Assembly: GCA_028622995.1 (NCBI GenBank) | Contig: JAJQJQ010000006.1 | Span: 6,758,001-6,822,000, forward strand | From: Panagrolaimus kolymaensis | Lineage: Eukaryota > Nematoda > Chromadorea > Rhabditida > Panagrolaimidae | Direction: 5' to 3' | Length of the DNA stretch: 64,000 nt | In this document: positions 23,258 through 34,734 of the stretch, in pieces | Numbering within the stretch: position 1 is the first letter of the stretch | How the letters are laid out: the number at the start of each line of letters is the position of its first letter | The notes under the pieces: model-generated | Told to the model about the DNA's origin: nothing | Seen by the model: the letters and a program-made list of their open reading frames with translations, nothing else | Database searches by the model: none | Translations under genes and position numbers: made by a program

Positions 23258-26200
23258 GGCTGGAAAGAAAAAACTCGTTTCAATAAATCTTTTTTTTAAA
23301 TTTAATTTTAAAGGAAAAATAAATACATTCATTGAAAAGCGCACGAAATTCTGAGTCAAATGAGTATAAACAGGCTCATTCTTTAATTTATGATTGTTAA
23401 AGAAAACAAATGTCAATCGATCGTGTCGACCAAGCGCGCGCAATTATTACTAGAAAGAAAGAAACGGTAACTGGACTTTTGCGATAGACAGAAAGAAGCA
23501 CAGAGAGCAAAAAAGGAAAGAAGAAATAAATGTTTTGAAAGAGTGACATTTTGGAGGAAAGAGAAAGAACCTATCACACGTTTTAAAATGAGGCCTTTTT
23601 TACCATGGCATGTGATGAGTGTTGAGTGGTGCGCTGTTTGTAAAAAAATAATGGTACATTTTTTTCTGATCGAAATAATAAAATCAATAACGGTGGTAAA
23701 ATAATAACATAAAAAAAATGGGAGGGTGAAAGAAAAGGAAAGGATGGGTTAGTGCAAGGATGCACCATTCTACCACAAAAAAAAATACATTTAATCGAAA
23801 TAAAGAAATGGTAAACAAGCAGGCGACAACTAACTCCATCAAGCGCAGGACAGGACAAACATTTTTAATAATATAAAGGCCGAGCTTATTCACTTCTTCT
23901 ATCAATCCCCAACTGTTTTATTTAGTTTTATTTTTCTGCAATGTTTAGCGGGAGAGAGGACGCGCGCATTACATTTTTGCATTTTTCATTTAGGGTTTTT
24001 ATTTTTATTCAATGTCAGCATAAAAATAAAAGAAGACATACACACACATCCACAGTGTCCACTACCACAAAACCTGCAAAAATCTATCTTTTTTTTCGTT
24101 TTTGCTCTAGTTCGTTTCAACAACATTAAGAAATATTTTTTTTACCACAAAACTAAAAAAAGACCGCGGCGGCCTCCTCGCAAACACAAGCAAGCAGCAC
24201 ACGGTCGTCGGAGTTTTTCCATTCAACATATATTTAATGCGACAGAAAGAAAAATATTTTTTTAAAGCTTGCAGTAATCGCATCGCAAAAAAGTGCTTTT
24301 TAGACTCACACCCGAAAAAAAAATAATTTCTTCTTCTTTATTTTATTTTTCGATGGACCCGTTTTCTTTTTTTAACATAAAGCAAAAATATTTAAAATAA
24401 ATACATATAACGTCGACTACTTACTCACACCGCCCAGCAACACAACACTTCGACAAATAATATAATATTTTTTTCTTCATCATCGTCGTTCCTCTTTTTA
24501 TTTTATTTTTTAACCAACCCCTCAAACAACAACAATATATAAATATATAATATAAACGCTAAAAGCCAATCATTAAATTTTTTGTTTGGAGCAGCAATCG
24601 TCGTCGCTGGAGAGAGGTTCTCAAAAAGCGCGCTGCTATTATTATTATGTTGAAATAAAGACAACGACGACGACCCATCGTTCACAAATTTCTTTTTTTA
24701 TTTTGCGTTCTTCATTGTGTCCGAACCAACACTACCATTTTCTTTTTTCAACACCACTACCACACAATTCGCTCTAAACAAAAACTACCAACCACCACCA
24801 CCAACAACATTAAAAAGCGATCAAAAAAATTTATTCTTCTTTCGCTCTTTCGTTCTCTCTTTCTTCGATATATATGTATAAATAAATAATAGGAGGAGGA
24901 GGGGAGAGAGAAAGAGGGGATTTCAATTCTTAAGCAAAGAGCAAAAAAATAATAATATTTTAAACTGAAAGGGAATACGATAATGTTATGTTTCAGTTGG
25001 TGATGGAGAAGAAAATAAGAAAGATGCAAAGAAGAGAGAAAAGGAAATTACACATTGTTGAAGAAAAAAAATATATGTATGCGTGTTTGAAAACTAATAG
25101 ATTTTATAACCAGTTAGTAGTTATTGCTGTATATTTGGTTGGTGTAAAATATAATTTTATAATATACGGAGGAAAAACCCGGTCTTCCATATATTTTTTT
25201 TCTTCGTTATTTTAATTGCATTTTATTTCTCTCTCTCTTCACAGAAGATGCCCGACGATGTTGCTGTTTCTTTTTTCTTACAACATTTTTATTTTAAATT
25301 TATTTGAAACACACGAAGAAGAAAAAAAAATAATTCTGGAATATCTTCTTCTTATTGCTACTTTGCTCATCCCTCCTCATGGTAGTTGGTGGTGATGGTA
25401 CCTGCATATGTTTTATCTCTATTCATATTTTTTTGTGGACAAACAAAACAAAAAAAATATTTAAATTTAGTCTTTAAAAAAGTTTTATTTAAAAAAATTT
25501 CTCCAACATACACAACATTTTTTCTTTCTGTGCTGCACAACAACAACCCAACTCCTCTTCTCTTCCATCGCCCCAAAAATATAAAAATATGTATTTTTTT
25601 AACACACGACAACAGCTGCTTGCTTCTATGCTGTGTTGTGTTAGTTATTTAGTTGGTGGTGTTGCAGTCATCGTAGTTGTCGAATGAATGTGAAAGTGCA
25701 AAATTAGTTTCGAAATATTATTATTTTGTGTGATTCGCTTAAACATAAGAAAAAATAAGTGGATAAAAAAAATACATTTTCGTCGAAGAAATAAAAGACA
25801 ACGAAAAGATGATGAAGAAAAAAGCGAGGGACAAACAGGCGGCGCTGGTTGGGATTGGGCTGCTTCATTTCTTTTTTCCCCCATTTATTTAATAATGAAT
25901 TAATCAAGATGAATGCGAATTATAACTCCCTTCATTTTTTCTTCTCCTCTTCAGTTATTATTGCCTGCCTGCAACAAACAAACTAACTACTACTGGATTC
26001 TTTCCTTCATTTTAAAACAGCTCTCAAAAAAAATTAAAAAATTTATTTATGGAGGGAAAAAACTTTATTATTATTAACAAAGACCGGTTTTTTTTATATG
26101 TTTGAAAAAAAATTTATTCAAGCAAAATGTGTGTATGATACATACATAGGTTCGCCATTATTTTTTACAACGACACCCAACGTTTTTAAACACGATCCTT

Positions 26201-28061
26201 GATTAAAGAATCTGTATGTAAAACAGTGAGAGAGGAAAAAGGGCGAATGGTAGTACCACAACAACAATGTTACAAACATTTTTCCCAAACATTCACATTT
26301 CTTTTTAAATTTTATGGAAAAAAAAGAAGGCATCAAATTACGAAAAATGCATAACATAAAAAAAAGTTTCAACATAAAACATTAAAATAAACTAGAAATG
26401 AAAATGAAAAAGAAAAAGAAAGAATGATGAAGAAAAACAATTTTTTGATTAAAAATTTTATTTTAAATTAAAAAAGGCCTCTTAAAAATTAATTTAATTT
26501 TTGTTTTAGAAAAATAATAATAAAAACCTCGAGGAAGCTCAAAGTATGTATAATTGCAAACAAACTAGCCTTCAAAATTTATAAATACTATCGTAGACGT
26601 TTGTGTTGGTACAACAACGCGCAAAAATCAAAAAGGTAAAAGAAATATTACTAAAACACCGAGACAAAATTTTACTAACATTTTTTTATAAAGTTGTTTG
26701 AATGGTTTAAAATTTTTCTATAGATTAAAAAAATTTGATTTTTTGATCGCAGCAAAGTTAAATCGACGACAAATATCTCTCTTTTATTTTTAAGTCAATT
26801 AAGATCGTCGCTGCTTCTAAGTTTCAATTCTAATTATTAAAAAGCAAATAATAAATTTATAGTTTTAAAATTAAAACAAAACTTTTTGAAAATGTTACTA
26901 ACTCTCTCAAAACAAATATCTTAAAAAACAAACACTCTCTCATTGAATTTGCTCTTATCATACATAAAATTTGAAAACCTAATAGCTTCCAACTGTAAAA
27001 GCCGGCATTTGGTTGTTTGATTTAGTTTTATCAATAATATATGACTTTGTGAAATTATTGCATAGCAAAGGTTGATTATTTGTGAGTAATTAAAAAAATA
27101 TCCTATCTGCAGTAATCATAATAAATTTCTCGTTGGCAATTTTAAAGTTGTTTATTTTTACAAATTTTAAAGCAAGGCTTATCTATCGTTCGTTTTGAAT
27201 CATACTGGGTTCCATTTCTGATATTATTATTTATTATTCATGAACCTTGTGTAATCCATTTGGATCAGTAAATTTCTTTAGTTGATAAGTAGGATTTTTT
27301 AAAGCTTTTTTCCAATGCCTTTTACTGTATCCCATATCATCGTCGTTGCAAAAATGTTTTGATTGATAATAAAAAAATATTTACAATAGCGGAGTATTTA
27401 GCTTTCTGATTCATAGGTGTTTTAGCTTCAATGATTTAGTAATTTGAAAGCTACCATAAATTTTTCAATAAGCAATTAATCATCCATCTGCAATAAAGCT
27501 ATGGAATCTATGAACTTTTTGTCAAGAATCAAAATTCTCAACACAAATCGCCATCTTTGATTTTTTTTAAAGGAAATAAATAGGTTTATTTTTGACAGAA
27601 ATTATGTAAAGTGCAAAGCCACGGGCTTTTTGGATGTTTCACTTCGTTGTTAAATGTGATTTGTTGTTTTTGTACAAATATAAAAGAAAACAAAAAAAGA
27701 AAAAAATTAGCTCCAATCAATGAATAACAAGAATATGAGAAAAATATAACACTTATATGAATGTATTTATTATAACAAAGAAAAAACTATTAAACATGAG
27801 AGAATTTTGTTCAATTAATGAAAACAAAATTAAATGAAAAACAGATAGCACCAATAATATGAAGACTAGCACAACTATATCAAAAGCAAACAAAATAAAC
27901 AAGACAAAAATTCACGAACAAAAGTGATCAACATGAAGAAACAAGAGGTCAAAAGAGAACGCGAAACTTGGCATAAAATTAATAAGTATACAAATGCGTA
28001 GTTAAGAATAAAGGAATATGATTTCGTTGCTTGAGTATACAATGAATAATTAATATTTGAT
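23258..28061. other. 4.8 kb gene-poor region
   Basis: Lies between the start of the zinc-module gene (-) and the 3' end of unc-34 (-). It holds many poly-A/T tracts, ACACAC around 24040, ACGACG around 24660, a GAGG-rich purine tract at 24890-24920, and one GC-rich patch at 24160-24215. Open frames of 60-90 codons occur, but all are low-complexity. The left part should contain the promoter and possibly untranslated first exons of the zinc-module gene; the right part holds the unc-34 3' UTR. No RNA gene or transposon could be recognised. Confidence 0.5.
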
Positions 28062-30956
28062 TTACCGTTGAAGTCCTGCCCGTATCGCTTCAAACATTTC
28101 ATTTTGAGTTTTAATAATCTTTGCAATTTCTTGCCGCATTTCTGATACTTCTTGCTTCGTTTTATTTACTTCAATAAGAATATCTTGCTTGAATTTCTCC
28201 AAATCAGCTACAGTAACATTAGAGCTTTCAATTGAATTGCTGCTAGTAATCCTATAAATGAACCCATCAAATCCATAATTATTCACCAAATTTAAACTTA
28301 CTTTCTTTGTCCCTTGGGGGAATCTAACGACCCATTTGCGTTGGATGTAATTCCAGCTGTAATATTTCCATTTGGTTTTGTCCATGGTTTTGGGGCTGTT
28401 GTTGTTTCACCTTAAATTTTTATTATAGTTTTATGCATTAGTAATTTAAAGTTTTTTGTTTTCCCTCAGTGATATACGTCCATCCCCAAAAAAATTTCGT
28501 ACCATCCGGTCATCACTGACGACCTCAACAAACAACTGACCAAGGTCGGTTTCACATCTTCGTGTCGATTTAATTTGTTGGTTGCATTATTACGTTCAAC
28601 GTACCGCAAGATTGATTAATGGAAAAAACAACTTTTTCATTGCTTCAAAGTTGGCACGAAAAATTATATTTTTGAGTGAAGGGTCAATTTGCAAAATGAC
28701 TAAAGCAAAAAGCGGCTATTTTTTTGTTAATCCCATTATTTTCTTTGCTCAATGAACCTTTTAATGCAATGAATGAACTGCTGCGTTGGTTGAGCTTTTG
28801 CATGCAAAAAGAAAAAGACATCTGCGCTTTTTGTAATAGCGCTATTGATTGAAAAAAATATAACATGACATAATGTTCATCTTTTCCTAGTTATTTTAAT
28901 AGCTAACCAAAGAAAAGAAGTAATTTTATGAAGGAATGTCCCCAAGTTTGCTTTAGCGAAAAATAAAAAAAAAGCAACAAAAGTAGCACTAAAGCTTGTG
29001 TACTAAAGGGATCAGAAAACAAAAAGGAACGTTTGATTGAGAGCCCTTAAGACGATGGATCAAAAAAGGTTAAAGAAAGCAAATTTACCAGCTTTTTTCG
29101 TTGCCACTATAGTATTACAAGAATCAGAAGTATCAGATGAAGTTGCAAGATTGCTACTCGCCGTACTGACGCCTGAACTTGAGGATGTTGAAATATTATC
29201 AGCATTACAATTTTTACCATTATTTTTATTATTGAATTTAGCTGCAAGCTCTGATAAAAAATCAGGATGCGTCCCAGGCAGACTTGTTTTAGGTTGAGGA
29301 GTTTTTGCTGCATCAGATGGAGTTTTAGTAACTGCAGCAGGAGTGGAAGTTTTTCGTAATGTCTTGCTTTTAAGTTGATCAGCTAGCGATGTTGGAAGGG
29401 GAGGAGGCGGAGGCGCTGTTTTTGAAATCGGCGCACTACCATTCTTATTGTTGTTAGCCAGGGTACCATTGATTTGTTGTGGTGGAAGTGGTGGAGCTGG
29501 TGGAGGAGCAGGAGCTTTAACTGGTGGTAATCCATTAGTTGAAGCTTGCTGCAATTGTCCATTGGGAGGTGGTGCAAAGCCATTGCTTGGTTGGGTCTAA
29601 AAGTAGTTGAAAAATTAGAAAATGTGGCAGAAAAAGGATTAAAAATAAAACAAAAACTTACTGTTGCATAAATATTAGATGAAGATGGAGTTCCACTACT
29701 TCCTGAAGATCCTTGTGAGCAGCGTCTTTGTTGCTGGTTGAGAGTACCGGTGCTTTGTAAAGATGAATAGCTTGATTTCCTAAAAAACAAGGGATCAAAA
29801 ATCGAATAAACTGTAGTTTAAAAAGTTGCAAAATGTTGGTTGTTTGCGTGCTTTAAAGCCAAAATAAAAGGCCCTAAACTTTAAGCCAAACATTGTAATC
29901 ATCTAAATCGAACCTTGAACAAACATTTTGCTCACAAGCGTCATCATCGTCAATAACATCAGTTATTGTGTCTAAATTTTTTGGAGTTTGGTCTTCTTGA
30001 AAATTAGCAATAAGCGATTGAATTGCTTGGGATTTAATTCGCATACTCATTTTTAAAGGCAATTAATAAAATTATCAAAATCAAAGAAGCAACTTTCTCA
30101 TAGAAATCGAAAAACAAAGTATCGATAGTATTCGATGACTAAACGTTAAAAAAATATATAGATTTTCTTCGCTTAAAACTAAATAAAACTAAAAGATGAC
30201 GCATAAAGGGTGCGATCAGACAAATACAACCATCGCAAAAAAAGTGAAATGATGATTTCATCTTCTTTAAAAAACAAAAAAAAACCCTTACTGAGGCTGT
30301 CGATAATTTGTTAAATTCGAATTACCAGAACCAATACTTTCTTGATCGACATCTCTGTTATTTGTTTGCTGATAATAATTTTGAGGATCCTGATAAACAC
30401 CATTGCTTGCATTAATTTGTTGATATTGTGGCACACTTAAGCTCTCAACAATGCGTTTAATATGCGTGGAAAATATTTGAGCATCTTCAGCATTTATAAA
30501 ATTTAAGCCAATAACCTAAAAAAGAAGAGTAATTGCTGCGAATTGTCAAAAAAGATAAACATCGCAGTTATAGGTTAAAAAAGGGATGAGTCACAAAAAA
30601 GTACAAAAAAGATAAAAATCATTACTTGTTTTTCTTCATTTTTCCATTGATGAAAAACAGGAGTAGCAACTTTATAATGAAAATTTTCATGAATAATTTG
30701 ATTTACCAACGGCTTATTGTCATTTACCCGTAAAGCATAAATACGATATCGAAAGCTGGGTTCTGGTTCTTGCAATAAATGAACAGTTGCTCGACCTCCG
30801 TCCGATGTGCTACTCACTTCAGAGCCGTCTGGTTTTCTCCAATCTCTCAAATCATTTTGATATAGCAGGATATCAACAGAAGCTTGCTTAAGCGATGTAG
30901 CGCTGAAGAATAAATCGTAATAAAAAATATGAAGAAGTAAAAAAAACATACCTCAT
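28062..30956 (-). CDS. unc-34: Ena/VASP actin regulator UNC-34
   Basis: Minus-strand exons 30956-30952, 30902-30626, 30515-30292, 29779-29662, 29596-29089, 28410-28302, 28251-28062, giving 476 aa, close to the known length of nematode UNC-34. The EVH1 domain (residues about 6-122) has VDILLYQNDLRDW, RIYALRVND, KVATPVFHQW and GLNFINAEDAQIF, matching the Ena/VASP form. A Gln/Ser spacer follows, then a proline-rich core (APAPPPAPPLPP, TAPPPPPLPT) that binds profilin and SH3 domains. A short EVH2 contains KPWTKPNG. The C-terminus is a coiled coil (EKFKQDILIEVNKTKQEVSEM) for tetramerisation. Ena/VASP proteins antagonise capping at barbed ends and act in axon guidance and cell migration. Exon 1 encodes only ATGAG; the rest of that exon is 5' UTR. 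The distal G-actin-binding LKR-type motif is not obvious. Confidence 0.93.
28411..29088 (-). other. intron 5 of unc-34, with a GC-richer patch
   Basis: 678 bases between the proline-rich exon and the EVH2 exon. Unlike other introns here it has a stretch at about 28445-28610 with higher GC and several short palindromes. One is GGTCATCACTGACGACC at 28508-28524; another is TGACCAAGGTCG at 28537-28548. A 46-codon minus-strand open frame crosses the same patch. No splice sites make it an obvious exon. Confidence 0.45.
29874..30050 (-). other. coding-like ORF inside unc-34 intron 3 (alternative first exon or nested gene)
   Basis: A 58-codon frame beginning ATGAGTATGCG and ending WLKV-stop, in the intron between 30292 and 29779, in the same strand as unc-34. 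Composition is protein-like: an N-terminal amphipathic part (MSMRIKSQAIQSLIANF), then an acidic part (TITDVIDDDDACEQ). It contains a donor-like AAG|GTTCG inside codons Ser-Arg, in phase 2, which would join unc-34 exon 4 in frame. It also has a phase 0 AAA|GTTTAG at the end that would join exon 5 in frame. Either splice would make an UNC-34 form lacking EVH1. It may instead be an independent micro-protein or chance. I do not recognise the peptide. Confidence 0.35.
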
Positions 30957-32940
30957 GGTGAGAAAGAATCGATGATAAATTTAAGATTGCACAACGGCTC
31001 AATTCTTGAAAAAAAAATCGGCATAAGCGCGTGTTACCAAGTCGTGAAGATGACAATCCAAAACAAACTGATCCGGTTTCTAAAACATCTCAAGTTTGCA
31101 TTTTTTATAATACAAAAAACGAGGGGAAGGGAAAACAAAAATTCAAAAATCAGGAGGTGACTCAAGTGGAATCAAAAAAACGTTTTATTGAATTTTTACT
31201 CGAGCTAGTATTTTTTTCTCCTTTTTTTACAAAGATGTGTGAATAAAAAAAAGAACGATTGCACACAGTCAAAAGGACGACACGAAAACGATAAGCTCGT
31301 GAACGTCGAAACAAGCAGAAAGCGGTTCAAAGAACTAAAATACACTGCGCAAGAATAATAACAATATAGAAGAAAAAAAGCGATACATAAATATGTAAAG
31401 TAAAACGCGTTAAACAAAAAAAGGATTGTTGTAACTCCAAAAATATAGTGGAAATCAAAAGTGTCAAAAAATCAAGATCAATAAATTTTAAATTGCGCGA
31501 AAAAACCTGGCACGGTCAGTGAAAAATACGCCACCCTTTTAACCGTTGTCGTCCGCAATAAAATTATCGACCCAACCAAAAGCAAGGGAAGGAAGGCAAC
31601 GCGGGAAAACTGGACAGTGGCCAGCTCTAAGAGCATAGTTCTGTTTTAAACATTATTTTTCGGGGGTCTTGCGCGCTCCCAAACGGTCACACACTCACAA
31701 AAACACGCGTCGGCCGGATATACACTGAAAAATAGAAAGAAGAACAGGAGAAAGCAAGAATGAAGGAAGATGTTTGCATAAAAAAGAAAAGAAAAGCCAT
31801 TTCAAGACGTTGCGGCATCAAAAAAAGACGCCGCTTCCAATAGTGGCTTGCTTCGAAAAAAGAGCAAAATCGTTGCAATGGAAAAAGAAAAAAATGTTAG
31901 AGGAGCAAAAAACTAAAGTGCGGACGTTTGGTTCTTCTTCTTATGCTTTTTTTTTGCGCACAACACACACAAGCACGCAAAAATAACTCTCTATGTCCAG
32001 TTAAATTTTCAATGCAGCAGTTCTGTTTTTCCGGCAACAAAAGGAGGGAAGCAGCACAACAACAACAAAAAATAGCAAGAGAAAGGAAAAGTGAAGTGGA
32101 CAGCAGATCTTTGGGCAGTTGTAGCGGTAGAAGAAGCATAGCAAGCCAGCTGTCTCTCTTTTGTGGAGAGTTTTTACCCAAAAGCTAAAATCATTCCATC
32201 CCATGGATAGCCCCTTTCCTTTTATTTCTTCGTTTCATCAACAAAAAAAGAAAATCTCGTAAGCATAGAATTTTTTTCATTGCTAACTATTATTTTTTAT
32301 TTTTTAAAGAAAAATCTTTGACACAATGAAAATGAAATATGACAGCTGGAATAGGAAAAAAAATTATAATCGATCCTTGAGGCATTAACAGATGACAATC
32401 GAAAAAAGGTTATCTCATGAAGTTTAAAGCTTTAAATAAAAAAAGGCTTGAATATTATTATCGATAAGCAGCAAAGTAAGAAAAAATGGAACATTGTGGG
32501 TTTATCACATGCTGACGAATAAGAAAAAAAAATTCCATTTACACCGGAAATGAGGTGAGCTCTCTCTTTCTGTCTCAAGGGAGCAAAGGTCCGTAAATAA
32601 ATATGGTTAAAAAACGAAAAAATAGATTCACAAAATTTGATAAATATATAAAATGGAATAACATTAGATAAAAGCTGTTGTAATAAATGAAGCTTTAGAA
32701 ATACATAAAAAAACATTTTTGTAAAAAAAATTAAAAAACAACGGAAGCAATTTTTAAAGAAACCGCTTTATTTTTATCGTTGCAGGAACCGATCTTTTAC
32801 CTTTATGCGAATTATTTTGAACGGTCGTTTCAGCTATTTTTTGTTTTTCATCAGCTTTTTTGATTATCAAAAAAATAGTTCCTGTTTTGAGAGAGAGTAT
32901 CATATCTCATTTCTTGCGTACGTTATTTTAGAAGTGCAGA
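30957..32940. other. 2 kb divergent region between unc-34 and the Tudor gene
   Basis: Contains the 5' UTR and promoter of unc-34 (-) and the upstream region of the Tudor gene (+). A minus-strand acceptor-like TTTTTTCAAG near 31010 may start the unc-34 leader exon. A TTATTTTAG acceptor ends at 32931, nine bases before the Tudor gene ATG. Long purine and pyrimidine tracts give overlapping spurious frames at 31.7-32.2 kb. Nothing else recognised. Confidence 0.5.
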
Positions 32941-33980
32941 ATGGCTAATAATTGCAGTGATGGTAGCCGTAATAACGGTAATCGTCGTGATAATAACCGT
33001 AATGATGGCACTCGCAATGACGGTAATCGTCATCATGGTAATTCACGCAGAAAGGGCAGCAATCGTAACAACAGTAAGTTAATTTTTTGTTTGTTTGTTT
33101 TATAACTAACGTTATTGTTATAGACAATGAAGATTTTCGACGTCCATCTGCTCCTGCTACAGTTTTTGATGTTATTAAGACTAAGTATCCTGGGGCAACG
33201 CCAGCTACTCCTACTAAAGAAGACTATGTCAATGCTGAAGGTTATCAAAATAACTCAAACAGTGATAATGCTGAGGTAATTATCTCTTTTACTTACCATT
33301 CAAACCTTTTTTATGTTTTCAGAATTATGACGAGCAAAAGCATCAAAACCAACCACGAAGTTCGAGCAACAATGCAACTGAAGGTACCTTTTTTGATTTC
33401 TATCTTTTATTTTTATGTATGTTTTTAGAAACTTCTCAAATGAAAACATCGGATGATACACGCAAATCTCAAACTGATGGCTCCCATAACAATCGTGGAC
33501 ATCGTCGAAACTACCGTGGTAAACCTTTCCGAAATAATTATGGTCATGGCTATGCTCAATCTTTTTCATATTTTGTTCCTGATCATACGATGCTTGTTCC
33601 ACAACCAGGTTTCATTCCTCCACTTCCACATCATCCTTCTGGTCAACCATCTGATGGTATTGTTGCTGGATGTCAAGTTGTTGCACCATTTGCTGATGGA
33701 AATGTAAGTAATAGCTTTGGATGGCCCTGGAGTTCTTCTGTGCAATACACTACTGTTATTCATGCAGAGTGAATGGTTATGCATTTCCGTTGTTTTTTCC
33801 TTGTATTATTATTTTTGTCTTGTCTATGTATCTTTTCATGTCTTGATTTTTTAGTATTATCAAGGTATTGTTCTCGTTGCTGATGATAATGCTAAAAGCG
33901 CTATAATTCACTTGTCTCATCAAAATGTCATCTACACTGTTCCATATGGCTTTCTTCAGAAATGCAATGTCAACGTCTAA
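32941..33980 (+). CDS. Small Tudor-domain protein, paralogous to the C-terminal half of TDRD3
   Basis: Exons 32941-33073, 33124-33275, 33323-33383, 33429-33703, 33855-33980, giving 248 aa. The N-terminus is Asn/Arg-rich (RNDGTRNDGNR repeats). A middle region NEDFRRPSAPATVFDVIKT...HQNQPRSSSNNA...SQMKTS matches, in order, segments of the downstream TDRD3 gene. An RG/Asn block follows (RRNYRGKPFRNNYGHGY, then SYFVPDH). The last 60 residues form a Tudor-like barrel: GCQVVAPFADGNYYQGIVLVAD, NAKSAIIHLSHQN, YTVPYGFLQK. Tudor domains bind methyl-arginine or methyl-lysine; the usual aromatic cage looks only partly conserved. The start is supported by an acceptor ending at 32931. Two of four intron positions coincide in place and phase with TDRD3. 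Role inferred: methyl-arginine reader or RNP partner that may act with the TDRD3 product. Confidence 0.8.
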
Positions 33981-34734
33981 CTTCTTCATTTCTTCTCATC
34001 TCGTGGTTTTCATTAATCTTTGCTTATTACTGTTATGGTTTTTATGTGTAATCACTGATTTTTGTTATTAAATTTCTTGCTCGATCTCTTTCATTGCCTT
34101 TTTTGTGCAAAGTTTTTTTCGTTTATTTTGTTTTGTTTGGTTTTTACCTGTGCTTTTTGCAATTTATTATATAAACACTTTGAATGTTTTTGAAGTTTGA
34201 TAATTGCTTAAAAACATTTTTTTCTTGCATTTTCAGTTTGGATTAAATATAAAGATTATTTTGCCATAAATTGACCTTTTTTCCATTTCCGAAATTTGCA
34301 AAGGTTTTATTATTTGCTCATCTTTCATAAATAAAAAACTATCAAAAAATCAGCAAGTTGGTTCGAAAAAAGTTCATATCATCACATTTTCCTCAAATGT
34401 TCACTCTTGCCTTTTCCTCAACATAACTTATTATGATGTTTGCTATTCTAGCTTATTTTTTGATATGTTTGACCATTTAAAAATATAAATCAACCTTGAT
34501 ATTTTCCATTTTTTAAATCTAGGTTCGAATATTTTTTATGGAATTCTTGGATGGATATTTTCTTATCGCAACAATAAATATTTTAATATCTTATTTAAAC
34601 GTTCCTAACGCCACCTTTTCATCCACCATTCATAAAAATTTGTCCTCAACTTTAGCAATCGAGATTCTCATAATATTACTATTTTTCATTTCATTTTATA
34701 TCCAATTTTAAAATATTTTATTTAATTTTCAAGA
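33981..34734. other. intergenic region between the Tudor gene and TDRD3
   Basis: 754 bases of T-rich sequence containing the 3' UTR of the Tudor gene. TTTTCAAG ends at 34733, one base before the TDRD3 ATG, a probable trans-splice acceptor. No Tudor-coding exon or other gene is seen. Confidence 0.5.

Noticed and set aside
30847..31056. Minus-strand 69-codon frame overlapping the start of unc-34
   Set aside because: It is in a different frame from unc-34 exons and is mostly 5' UTR and intron sequence; the ATGAG exon gives a better model.
31687..32204. Several overlapping frames on both strands
   Set aside because: All come from purine/pyrimidine tracts, and no splice pattern or family match supports them.
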